Part shown: positions 1 to 6,525 of the stretch, in pieces
How the letters are laid out: each line of letters opens with the position of its first letter
Numbering within the stretch: the first letter of the stretch is position 1
NCBI GenBank assembly: GCA_945903675.1
Contig: CAMDOP010000028.1
Coordinates: forward strand, 1 to 18,739
From: Crenothrix polyspora
Lineage (GTDB): Bacteria; Pseudomonadota; Gammaproteobacteria; Methylococcales; Methylomonadaceae
Direction of reading: 5' to 3'
DNA: 18,739 nt
Notes under the pieces: generated by a model
What the model saw: the letters and a program-made list of their open reading frames with translations, nothing else
The model's database searches: none
Told to the model about the DNA's origin: nothing
Translations under genes and position numbers: made by a program

Positions 1-594
1 GGTTCAGGTCAATACGGTAAAATCAATTACATTATTGAGCCAGGCGAGCCAGGTACTGGTTTCGTGTTCCAATCAGCGGTTACCGGTGGTAACGTACCTC
101 GTGAATTCTGGCCAGCGGTTGAAAAGGGCTTTAAGAGCATGTTGGATAAAGGCGTATTGGCTGGATTCCCTTGTTTAGACTTTAAAGTTATCTTAACGGA
201 TGGTGGCTTTCATGCCGTGGATTCATCTGCGATTGCTTTCGAAATTGCTGCTAAAGCAGCGTTCCGCCAGTCTATTCCTAAAGCGGGTCCACAATTGATT
301 GAACCAATCATGAAGGTTGATACCTTTACGCCTGCTGATCACGTGGGTGATGTTATTGGTGACCTTAACCGTCGCCGTGGCATGATTAAGTCTCAAGATG
401 CTGCCGCTAGCGGTGTGCGTATTAAATCTGATGTGCCATTAAGCGAAATGTTTGGCTATATTGGTGATTTACGTACCATGACTTCAGGTCGCGGTCAGTT
501 CTCTATGGAGTTCTCGCACTATTTGCCATGTCCTAAAAACGTAGCAGACGAAGTTATTAAAGAAGTAAACGAACGTAACGCTAAAAAGAAATAA
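1..594 (+). CDS. fusA: Elongation factor G, C-terminal part (5' end outside window)
   Basis: This is the C-terminal 197 residues of a translational GTPase of the EF-G family, which drives tRNA-mRNA translocation on the ribosome in the cytoplasm. The frame is open from base 1, so the gene begins upstream of the window and the internal ATG at 64 is not its start. Domain IV and V signatures are clear: GSGQYG near the start, HAVDSS, LIEPIMKV, GDVIGDLNRRRGMI, PLSEMFGY and TSGRGQFSMEFSHY, followed by the usual basic end (NERNAKKK). The GTPase domain is not visible, so an EF-G paralogue (EF-G2 type) cannot be excluded. A strong terminator follows six bases after the stop codon. The gene is a housekeeping flank and looks functionally unrelated to the methanol locus. 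Confidence 0.93.
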   Translation, partial: GSGQYGKINYIIEPGEPGTGFVFQSAVTGGNVPREFWPAVEKGFKSMLDKGVLAGFPCLDFKVILTDGGFHAVDSSAIAFEIAAKAAFRQSIPKAGPQLIEPIMKVDTFTPADHVGDVIGDLNRRRGMIKSQDAAASGVRIKSDVPLSEMFGYIGDLRTMTSGRGQFSMEFSHYLPCPKNVADEVIKEVNERNAKKK

Positions 595-600
595 TAGTTT

Positions 601-625
601 AGCCGAGTAGGTGACTACTCGGCTT
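601..625 (+). terminator. Rho-independent terminator after fusA
   Basis: A perfect 10-bp stem (AGCCGAGTAG with CTACTCGGCT) closes on a GTGA loop and runs straight into five T residues. It starts six bases after the fusA stop codon and should end that transcript. Confidence 0.93.
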
Positions 626-707
626 TTTAGTGATTTTGAATGCTTTAGTTTGGGCTATCTAAATTAAAGCATTTTCTGCTTTTATCAGTTTTTAAATAAA
701 TCAAAAC

Positions 708-731
708 TCATTATTGCGTTTTCAATAATGA
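708..731 (-). terminator. Hairpin, possible terminator of the HlyD-type gene
   Basis: TCATTATTG and CAATAATGA form a perfect 9-bp stem around a 6-base loop. Read on the minus strand the stem is followed by GTTTTGATTT, a weak T-rich tail, and it lies about 60 bases beyond the stop codon of the minus-strand adaptor gene. The rest of the 625-793 gap shows nothing recognisable. The stem is AT-rich, so the terminator role is tentative. Confidence 0.4.
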
Positions 732-793
732 CCCTCTATCTCTCTATACTTATAGCTGAATACGCTTAAAGCTAAGGCTTTCTAGTTAAGCAC

Positions 794-1798
794 TTAATCA
801 TAATCTATTTTAGGTATTTGCCCACGTAGTTCTTCTGATAGCAGTATTTGTGCGCCCGTAATAACGAGTTGTTGGTTAGCTCTCAGCGTGTCAGGCACAA
901 AATAACCATCTGCGGTAGGTGAATAGTGACTCAGAACCCGGCGACTAAAAGTGGTTTCTGTTGTTTTAATATAGACTAAAGCCTGATCCATATACCAGAT
1001 GAGTGCCGACTTAGGAATAATGACGCCAGTCACTGCTGAGCTTTGTTCTGGTATCCAGGCGCTAATAGCCATGCCAGGTAGTAGTTTTCTATCGCTAGAT
1101 TGAAAGAAATAGCTTTCGCCTTGTGCAACAAATTCTGTATGTGTAGCGGCTGATATAAATTCAGCTTTATGGGCTTTGCTTCGATTTCCCGAAACTTCGA
1201 CATCTATGGATCGTATAGTGCTTGCGAGGTGTTGATGGGAGGGTAGGGTAATTTGAATTAGTTTTTGTCGACCGGACAGAAGCGCATCTAATTTAGCTTG
1301 GTCGTTTGATAGCGCCCAATCGGTTAGTACTTTGCCCCATAAAATCAATGCTTCGTTAATGATGGCTGTGCCTTGATACTGGACGGCATCTACCTGAGCT
1401 TGATTAGCTTGCCATTGTGCTTGTTGCTCCTGTAAGGAGCGTTTTGAGCTGACACCGCTGCTGTATAAATCTTGCTGGCGGCTGATGTTTTGTTCGGACT
1501 GCTTAAATTTTGCCTGTGCGCTACGTTGATCGGTTAAGGTTTGCAAATAACGATGACGCAAGGCTAGCAAGGGTTGTATGTTAAGTACTTTTCCGTAGGC
1601 AACAAATTCAGCATGAAAACTGATGGGCCTTAGTGTTAATGTTTCTATAACAGATGATTTTTGAATGTCGACGCTTAGGAAGATCTGATTTTTTTCAGAG
1701 GGTATTTGTTGCATGGTTGTTGTGTCATCCTCTGCAATAACCCACGTTGAGCAAAGCAAAGTCAGCGAAAAAAGGCCGGCCATTAACAGTTTAGTCAT
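794..1798 (-). CDS. HlyD/RND-type periplasmic adaptor (membrane fusion) protein, stand-alone
   Basis: The product is about 334 residues with a signal peptide (hydrophobic run KLLMAGLFSLTLLCSTWVIA), so it should act in the periplasm or anchored at the inner membrane. The middle is heptad-like and Gln/Ala-rich (QAKFKQSEQNISRQQDLYSSG, then a second helix with QEQQAQWQANQAQ), the helical hairpin typical of efflux adaptors. A barrel-like C-terminal part follows, with LPGMAISAWIPE and GVIIPKSALIWY, common adaptor landmarks. An in-frame ATG lies 36 bases further upstream (1834), but a plausible promoter would place the transcript start almost on it, so the start at 1798 is preferred. No RND pump or outer-membrane channel gene is adjacent, so the exported substrate is unknown. 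Confidence 0.75.
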   Translation of the reverse strand: MTKLLMAGLFSLTLLCSTWVIAEDDTTTMQQIPSEKNQIFLSVDIQKSSVIETLTLRPISFHAEFVAYGKVLNIQPLLALRHRYLQTLTDQRSAQAKFKQSEQNISRQQDLYSSGVSSKRSLQEQQAQWQANQAQVDAVQYQGTAIINEALILWGKVLTDWALSNDQAKLDALLSGRQKLIQITLPSHQHLASTIRSIDVEVSGNRSKAHKAEFISAATHTEFVAQGESYFFQSSDRKLLPGMAISAWIPEQSSAVTGVIIPKSALIWYMDQALVYIKTTETTFSRRVLSHYSPTADGYFVPDTLRANQQLVITGAQILLSEELRGQIPKIDYD

Positions 1799-1836
1799 CG
1801 ATATTAAATTTGAGTAGTTGGGTGTATAGGTCATGA

Positions 1837-1867
1837 ATTATAAGCTATACCGTTAAATAATTGACAA
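1837..1867 (-). promoter_or_regulatory. Candidate sigma70 promoter of the HlyD-type gene
   Basis: On the minus strand TTGTCA (1862-1867) and TATAAT (1837-1842) are separated by 19 bp, one or two more than ideal. Transcription would begin near 1830, giving a leader of about 30 bases before the ATG at 1798. The -35 box overlaps the end of the U-tract of the preceding terminator. Confidence 0.4.
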
Positions 1868-1902
1868 AAAAAAGCCCCTGCTGATTTTCATCAGCAGGGG
1901 CT
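1866..1902 (-). terminator. Rho-independent terminator downstream of the xoxF remnant
   Basis: A 13-bp perfect stem (GCCCCTGCTGAT side with its complement) around a 4-base loop is followed, on the minus strand, by eight T residues. It sits 28 bases beyond the stop codon of the xoxF fragment. Its stem sequence differs from that of the terminator after the intact xoxF, so it was not copied together with the coding fragment. Confidence 0.9.
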
Positions 1903-1929
1903 CAACTTATTATCTAAAGTTCAGATCAA

Positions 1930-2210
1930 TTAGTTGCTAGGTAATGCAAATACAGTAAATGCACCACCTTGTTTGGTGAAAGATCCTAAGCTAGCATATG
2001 CGCCAGTAGCACCTAAGCCTTCTTGTGATATTTTCACTGCAATTTTTTCCAATTCAGCTTTCTTCACTGGATCAGTTTCTGCTGCAGCTTTTTCTTGTGC
2101 GGCTTCAAGTTGTTTGTTGAAATCGGTAGCAATACCGATATCTGAAAGAACGCCAACATATTGTTTGCCGTTGTAGCTCCAAGTATTTACGTTACCGATG
2201 ATCCCAGAAG
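1930..2210 (-). pseudogene. xoxF 3'-end remnant (about 93 codons)
   Basis: This stretch matches the last 299 bases of the intact xoxF (16977-17275) with about five substitutions and one 18-base in-frame deletion, roughly 98% identity over aligned bases by eye. It still reads open to the same stop codon, giving a C-terminal XoxF tail (from SGIIGNVNTWSYNG to the final ALPSN). The deletion removes a GIGGWA-type stretch containing a tryptophan of the propeller docking motif; in the intact gene the lost segment is flanked by two ACCGATA copies, which suggests slippage or short-repeat recombination. There is no start codon, signal peptide or active site, and similarity stops abruptly at 2210, so it cannot encode a dehydrogenase. 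It is in the same orientation as the intact gene. Confidence 0.93.
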
Positions 2211-2285
2211 ATAAGGTTGTTATTTAGTAAAAAAGTTAAATATCTATAATGAGTTAGAATGTTATGAAAATGAACAAGCCTAGTG

Positions 2286-2813
2286 TTACTCATTGCCGAT
2301 TTGGTATATTTCATATTCGTTATCTTCTACGATTTTTCCGTTACTGGCGTCAATTTCCAACTTGATTACACCCTTGTCGGCAGTCTTGATATCGAACTCG
2401 TAGGAAGCGCTACCATTAGATTCGATTTCATACTCAACTTCTACAACTTCGCCCTGATGGGCTTTTAGAGCGATTTCCTTGGCTTGCTCCAGGCTTATTT
2501 TGGTTTTTTCCTTGAACAATGGATCGTCACCACTTTCTACTTCCTGTTCTTCCTCGGTTATTTTTCCTTTATTGGCATCGCATTCAAGCTCCCAGCTCTT
2601 GCCATCGTTGCCCAGAATTTCGAATTCATAAGTGGGAACGCCGCGTTCGTCTTTGAGCTCAAGTTTGACAACTTGGCCTATGCGTTTTGCCAAAGCGGCT
2701 TTCAAACAAGTTTCCATGCTAACTTTTGTTTTAGGTATTTTAATATCGGCTATGGCTGGAACACAGGCTGCGCATAGAATATTCGCTAAAAGGATTTTTT
2801 GGATTTTGTTCAT
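2286..2813 (-). CDS. Secreted tandem-PepSY protein, LanPepSY-like candidate lanthanide binder
   Basis: The 175-residue product has a signal peptide (cleavage probably after VPAIA, residue 22) and two PepSY domains, about residues 31-86 and 105-162. The two copies share an evident pattern: a helix, then YEFEI or YEFDI, then LECDANKGKI or LEIDASNGKI. The mature part is very acidic, with roughly a quarter of residues Asp or Glu, including an EEEQEVESGDD linker (87-97) and an EDNEYE tail, so metal binding is plausible. LanPepSY, a periplasmic two-PepSY protein of similar size from Methylobacillus flagellatus, binds lanthanides; similarity of size, domain layout and location in a methanol dehydrogenase locus suggests the same role here. 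That function is inferred; other PepSY proteins act as peptidase inhibitors or in redox systems. It has its own promoter and is divergent from mxaD. Confidence 0.85.
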   Translation of the reverse strand: MNKIQKILLANILCAACVPAIADIKIPKTKVSMETCLKAALAKRIGQVVKLELKDERGVPTYEFEILGNDGKSWELECDANKGKITEEEQEVESGDDPLFKEKTKISLEQAKEIALKAHQGEVVEVEYEIESNGSASYEFDIKTADKGVIKLEIDASNGKIVEDNEYEIYQIGNE

Positions 2814-2871
2814 AGGATTCTCATAAAAAGAGGTAACGAAGTATTTTTAGTTAATTTTTAGCTCGCATACC

Positions 2872-2901
2872 ATTATAGAGCAACCATAAGCCAAAAGTCA
2901 T
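2872..2901 (-). promoter_or_regulatory. Candidate sigma70 promoter of the PepSY gene
   Basis: On the minus strand ATGACT (2896-2901) and a perfect TATAAT (2872-2877) are separated by 18 bp. This leaves a leader of about 50 bases before the ATG at 2813, with a GAGAA-type ribosome site just upstream of the start. The same interval must also hold the divergent mxaD promoter, for which no convincing boxes were seen. Confidence 0.5.
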
Positions 2902-3004
2902 TCAAATAAACAGGATATTTTCCCAAGCAATATCAGGAAAGTAACCCAATACCTTTTGTCTAGATTTATGAATAATGAGTAATTTAAATTATGGACTTAA
3001 TAAC

Positions 3005-3547
3005 ATGAAAATTTTACCTTTATCCTTACAGTTTCTATTGCTGAGTTTCCTATTACTTCCCTTTATCTCTTATGCTCACGGACCAACCCCACAAAAAGGA
3101 TTAGAAACTATAGCTATTAATGCCAGTGTTGATGCTGTCTGGGACGTTATTAAGCAATTTGATGCCATAGCAAGCTGGCATCCTGGTGTTAAAGAAAGTT
3201 CAGGTGATGGAAAGAATGCTTCAGATGGTATCAGGACCATTACCCTAATAAATGGCGGGCAATTGGTAGAAAGCCTAGATTATTACAGTGATAAAGATCA
3301 TGAATATAATTACCGCCTTAAAACCGAAAATGTCACGGCATTGCCTGTCAGTTCCTACACCATAAACCTTCAGGTTAAATGGAATGACGATACAAAGTCT
3401 AGCGTGGTTACCTTCAAAAGCCGTTTTTATCGTGGCGATACCGGAAATGCGCCACCAGAAAATTTGACTGATGCTGCTGCAGTTAAAGCGATGGATAATT
3501 TCTTCATAGAGGGTTTAGCTGGACTAAAACAAAAGCTAGAAAAATAA
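3005..3547 (+). CDS. mxaD: MxaD-like periplasmic SRPBCC protein
   Basis: The 180-residue product has a clear signal peptide (hydrophobic run to about SYA, residue 24) and an SRPBCC/polyketide-cyclase fold: an early strand (ETIAINASVDAVWDVI), the helix motif FDAIASWHPGVKES, IRTITLINGG and a long C-terminal helix (AAAVKAMDNFFIEGLAGLKQKLEK). MxaD proteins of methylotrophs have this layout and are reported to assist electron transfer between methanol dehydrogenase and cytochrome cL. The start at 3005 is chosen because it places the signal peptide at the N terminus and has a GGA upstream; an in-frame ATG at 2975 would add ten polar residues. In alphaproteobacteria mxaD lies inside the mxa operon, whereas here it sits upstream, between the PepSY gene and the regulator. 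Confidence 0.82.
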   Translation: MKILPLSLQFLLLSFLLLPFISYAHGPTPQKGLETIAINASVDAVWDVIKQFDAIASWHPGVKESSGDGKNASDGIRTITLINGGQLVESLDYYSDKDHEYNYRLKTENVTALPVSSYTINLQVKWNDDTKSSVVTFKSRFYRGDTGNAPPENLTDAAAVKAMDNFFIEGLAGLKQKLEK

Positions 3548-3605
3548 TATCAGGGACATGTCGATTGGTCTTTGGGTAACAAAAGTAATTGCACTTACCA
3601 ACAAA

Positions 3606-4262
3606 TTAGTTTTCTCCAGTTTTAATAAGACCTTGCCGATTAGCCAGCAAGGTCATTTCAGCAAGAGTTTTTGCACCTATTTTTTCTTTGATTGAAGTGC
3701 CGTAATTACAAGCTGTTTTGTAGCTGATGCATAGTTTATCAGCTGCTTCTCTAGCCGTGTAGCCATTAGCCAATAAACAGAAAACATCGAATTCTCTCGG
3801 AGAAAGAAGTCTTATTTTATCAGATTCATCCTGCTGGTTTACTATAGAAGCGACTAATTGCTGAGCAATATCAGGAGGAACAAAAGAACCTCCTTGGGCT
3901 ATTTTATATACAGCTGTTATTAGCGTTTCAGGCGCACTGTTTTTGGGGATATAACCTTTTGCTCCTGCTTGAAGTGCGCGCGTCACAAAGATCAGTTCGT
4001 CATGCATGCTAAATGCCAGAATTTTACACAGCGGATCACGATTTATCAGTCTTCTTATTGTCTCAAAACCACCTATGCCCGGCATTGATAAATCCATTAC
4101 CACAATGTCAGGTTTAAATTCTAGGTAAATTTGGATGGCATTCTCTCCCCGATCAGTCTCATAAATTTTTTTGATTTTATCTGATAAAGCAAGGTAGGTT
4201 TTGTAACCAGTTCGTACTACAGCATGATCATCTACCAATAAAACACTTATATTGTCGGCCAC
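3606..4262 (-). CDS. mxaB: NarL/FixJ-family response regulator, probable MxaB
   Basis: A 218-residue two-domain regulator. The receiver domain (1-120) has the acidic pair Asp11-Asp12, the phosphorylation site Asp57 in VVMDLSMPG, Ser85 and Lys107 (GYIPKN). The LuxR-type helix-turn-helix spans about 150-212 (LLSPREFDVFCLLANGYTAREAADKL). The start codon is GTG at 4262; no ATG is available because an in-frame stop lies seven codons upstream, and a GGA stands eight bases before it. The gene is divergent from mxaF, and a NarL-type regulator named MxaB controls mxaF transcription in other methylotrophs, so this assignment fits family and position. No kinase gene is adjacent; the HisKA_3 kinase at 15540 is of the class that pairs with NarL-type regulators. 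Confidence 0.8.
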   Translation of the reverse strand: MADNISVLLVDDHAVVRTGYKTYLALSDKIKKIYETDRGENAIQIYLEFKPDIVVMDLSMPGIGGFETIRRLINRDPLCKILAFSMHDELIFVTRALQAGAKGYIPKNSAPETLITAVYKIAQGGSFVPPDIAQQLVASIVNQQDESDKIRLLSPREFDVFCLLANGYTAREAADKLCISYKTACNYGTSIKEKIGAKTLAEMTLLANRQGLIKTGEN

Positions 4263-4323
4263 AAATATATTCCATAAAGCTTATAAACAGTCATCATCTC
4301 TAATAATAGGTTGTAAATCGATA

Positions 4324-4393
4324 GGAATTTTTCCTTTTTTAATTCAGTAATTAGCTGAGTGGAATTTTCCTAGTTTATTTAAGGATTTATTCC
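4324..4393. promoter_or_regulatory. Three spaced GGAAT/TTCC dyads, candidate regulator sites
   Basis: GGAATTTTTCC (4324-4334), GGAATTTTCC (4361-4370) and GGATTTATTCC (4383-4393) are variants of one short inverted repeat. Centres are about 36 and 23 bases apart, roughly whole or half helical turns. They lie some 180-270 bases upstream of mxaF, next to the response-regulator gene, an arrangement typical of an activator array or autoregulated operator. The binding protein is inferred only. Confidence 0.45.
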
Positions 4394-4415
4394 TGACTAT
4401 TTTGGGCTTTATTCT

Positions 4416-4425
4416 GTAACGTTAC
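4416..4425. promoter_or_regulatory. Perfect 10-bp palindrome GTAACGTTAC
   Basis: The sequence is identical on both strands, and its core TAACGTT recurs at 4484-4490, 67 bases closer to mxaF. This is a possible second class of operator in the same control region. Short palindromes arise by chance, so support is weak. Confidence 0.3.
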
Positions 4426-4600
4426 TGGTCTTATAGCTGTCATTATTACGTTTGGCCCAGCTTGGCTTTCATTGAGAAGTTGCTAACGTTTTGATCAATT
4501 AAGTTGGTTGCCATACTTAACTCTTATTGGATAGTACGAGCTGATTGGATCATAGGAGCTGAGCTTTAAAATATAATCATCATAACCTTGGAGAAGAATA

Positions 4601-6415
4601 ATGCGGATTTCCAAATTCACCCGCACCGCTGTCGCGACAGCTGTCTGTAGCGGTGCCTTATTGACGATCTCGATGCCGACACAGGCTAATAAAGCTCTGG
4701 ATAGAATGTCGAAAGAGAGCACTAATTGGGTCATGCAGACCAAAGACTACAGTGCAAGTCACTTTAGTGAAATGTCTCAAATTAACACACAAAATGTTCA
4801 GCATCTACAGCCGGTTTGGTCGTTTTCTACTGGGGTTTTAAACGGACATGAAGGCGGGCCACTGGTTATTGACGGGATTATGTATGTGCATACGCCGTAC
4901 CCGAACAATATTTTTGCCATTGATCTGGATAATCCTGACAAGATTTTATGGGAGCACAAGCCCAAACAAAATCCTGCTGCCCGCGCTGTAGCTTGTTGTG
5001 ACGTGGTCAATAGGGGTTTGGCTTATGCGCCTGCGAGTGACAATTATCCGGCAACTATTATCCAGAATCAATTAGACGGTCATGTCGTTGCATTGAATGC
5101 CAAAACCGGCGAGTTGTTGTGGAAAATGGAGAATTCCGATATTTCGATGGGTTCTACGTTGACGATGGCGCCCTTTGTCGCCAAAGACTTGGTGCTTGTC
5201 GGCAGTGCAGGCGCTGAACTGGGCGTAAGAGGTTATACCACCGCCTACAACATTAAAGACGGTAAACAAGCTTGGAGGGTTTATGCGACAGGCCCTGATG
5301 CGGATCTAAAGCTGGCAAAAGACTTTAATAGCCACAATCCTCATTACGGTCAGTTCGGCTTGGGCCTAAAAACCTGGGAAGGCGATGCCTGGAAAATCGG
5401 TGGCGGTACTAACTGGGGTTGGTATGCGTTCGATCCTGACTTAGATATGCTCTATTACGGATCAGGCAATCCCGCGCCGTGGAATGAAACCATGCGTCCC
5501 GGCGATAACAAATGGACGATGACCATCTGGGGCCGCGACATCAATACCGGTGAAGCAAAATTCGGTTATCAAAAAACGCCGCATGACGAATGGGATTATG
5601 CCGGTGTCAACTACATGGGCTTATCGGAGCAGTTAGTCGACGGAAAAATGACCAAACTGCTGACTCATCCTGACCGTAACGGCCTAGTTTATACCATGAA
5701 CCGTGAAAACGGCGATTTAGTGAACGCCTTTAAAATTGACGACACCGTCAACTGGGTTAAAAAAGTAGATTTAAAAACCGGCTTGCCGATTCGCGATCCC
5801 GAGTTTTCTACCCACATGGATCATGAAGCTAAAGGCATTTGTCCGTCTGCAATGGGTTATCACAACCAGGGCATCGAATCTTACGATCCTAACAAAAAAC
5901 TGTTTTTCATGGGTACCAACCATATTTGTATGGACTGGGAACCGTTCATGCTGCCCTATCGTGCCGGTCAGTTCTTTGTCGGCGCGACACTGAATATGTA
6001 TCCGGGACCTAAAGGCACCTTGGGACAAGTTAAAGCTATGAATTCCGTTACAGGCAAGTTTGAATGGGAAATCAAGGAAAAATTTGCTGTCTGGGGCGGT
6101 ACCACAGCCACAGCGGGCGACTTGGTTTTCTACGGCACGCTGGATGGTCAAATCAAAGCATTGGATTCTCGGAATGGTAAAGAATTGTGGAAATTCAAAC
6201 TACCTTCTGGGGTTATCGGTCATCCGATTACTTTTGGACATAAAGGCAAACAATATGTGGCAATTTACTATGGAGTGGGCGGCTGGCCAGGTGTTGGCCT
6301 AGTTTTTGACTTGCAGGATCCTACAGCAGGTTTGGGCGCGGTAGGAGCATTTAAAGAACTGGCTCACTACACGCAACAAGGCGGCGGTGTGATGGTCTTC
6401 GCTTTGGGCTATTAA
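4601..6415 (+). CDS. mxaF: Calcium-dependent methanol dehydrogenase, large subunit
   Basis: This is the PQQ-containing alpha subunit that oxidises methanol to formaldehyde in the periplasm as an alpha2beta2 enzyme with MxaI, passing electrons to cytochrome cL. The 604-residue precursor has a signal peptide ending near PTQA (residue 29), the vicinal cysteines Cys132-Cys133 (disulfide next to PQQ), and metal ligands Glu206, Asn290 and catalytic Asp332. Subtracting the 29-residue leader gives 103/104, 177, 261 and 303, the numbering of the Methylorubrum enzyme. The residue two after the catalytic Asp is Ala334, the mark of calcium-type MxaF rather than lanthanide XoxF. Tryptophan-docking repeats (GELLWKMEN, GKELWKFKL) mark the eight-bladed propeller. 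It heads the operon behind a strong ribosome site. Confidence 0.98.
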   Translation: MRISKFTRTAVATAVCSGALLTISMPTQANKALDRMSKESTNWVMQTKDYSASHFSEMSQINTQNVQHLQPVWSFSTGVLNGHEGGPLVIDGIMYVHTPYPNNIFAIDLDNPDKILWEHKPKQNPAARAVACCDVVNRGLAYAPASDNYPATIIQNQLDGHVVALNAKTGELLWKMENSDISMGSTLTMAPFVAKDLVLVGSAGAELGVRGYTTAYNIKDGKQAWRVYATGPDADLKLAKDFNSHNPHYGQFGLGLKTWEGDAWKIGGGTNWGWYAFDPDLDMLYYGSGNPAPWNETMRPGDNKWTMTIWGRDINTGEAKFGYQKTPHDEWDYAGVNYMGLSEQLVDGKMTKLLTHPDRNGLVYTMNRENGDLVNAFKIDDTVNWVKKVDLKTGLPIRDPEFSTHMDHEAKGICPSAMGYHNQGIESYDPNKKLFFMGTNHICMDWEPFMLPYRAGQFFVGATLNMYPGPKGTLGQVKAMNSVTGKFEWEIKEKFAVWGGTTATAGDLVFYGTLDGQIKALDSRNGKELWKFKLPSGVIGHPITFGHKGKQYVAIYYGVGGWPGVGLVFDLQDPTAGLGAVGAFKELAHYTQQGGGVMVFALGY

Positions 6416-6418
6416 AGA

Positions 6419-6485
6419 TGTAGGGGCAGGCCTTGTGCCTGCCCTTTGGCTATTTGGGGGCAACCACAAGGGATTGCCCCCTACA
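6419..6485. repeat. GTAGGGGC-bounded inverted-repeat element, copy 1 (mxaF-mxaJ gap)
   Basis: The element begins TGTAGGGGC and ends GCCCCCTACA, starting three bases after the mxaF stop codon. Each half is itself a hairpin: GGGCAGG/CCTGCCC on the left and GGGGCAA/TTGCCCC on the right, with CCTTGTG or CCACAAGG in the loops. It resembles the small non-coding REP/MITE-type repeats of many bacteria. Its left half is the CAGGCC type and its right half the CAATCCC type, opposite to copy 2. In mRNA the paired hairpins could protect the mxaF 3' end. Confidence 0.85.
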
Positions 6486-6525
6486 ACGGCATCACATTTT
6501 TAAACCCGTATTATTGAGAATAAAC

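Larger units (their letters stand above)
4263..4600. promoter_or_regulatory. mxaB-mxaF divergent control region
   Basis: This 338-bp gene-free interval is AT-rich and holds the mxaF and mxaB promoters. It contains three dyad motifs (4324-4393), a perfect palindrome (4416-4425) with a related AACGTT at 4485-4490, and two candidate mxaF promoter cores. One is TTGCCA (4508-4513) and TAGTAC (4532-4537) spaced by 18 bp; the other is a perfect TATAAT (4572-4577) without a good -35 box, as expected for an activator-dependent promoter. A good ribosome site, GGAG at 4590-4593, precedes the mxaF ATG by seven bases. Which core is used cannot be decided from sequence. Confidence 0.6.

Noticed and set aside
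1934..2176. Plus-strand open frame of 80 codons starting MLGNANTV
   Set aside because: It is the antisense of the xoxF remnant; a near-identical frame lies antisense to intact xoxF at 16981-17241. Its sequence is explained by the minus-strand coding frame.
2484..2777. Plus-strand open frame opposite the PepSY gene
   Set aside because: The minus-strand product has a signal peptide and two domain repeats; the plus-strand frame is Phe-rich and low in complexity, as expected of an antisense shadow.
5771..6151. Minus-strand open frame of 126 codons inside mxaF
   Set aside because: It lies wholly within a well-conserved mxaF region, has no ribosome site or domain, and is best explained by codon bias of mxaF.
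6433..6525. Longer mxaJ product starting at 6433
   Set aside because: The extension is encoded by the repeat element and would precede a normal signal peptide; the ATG at 6526 is the better start.
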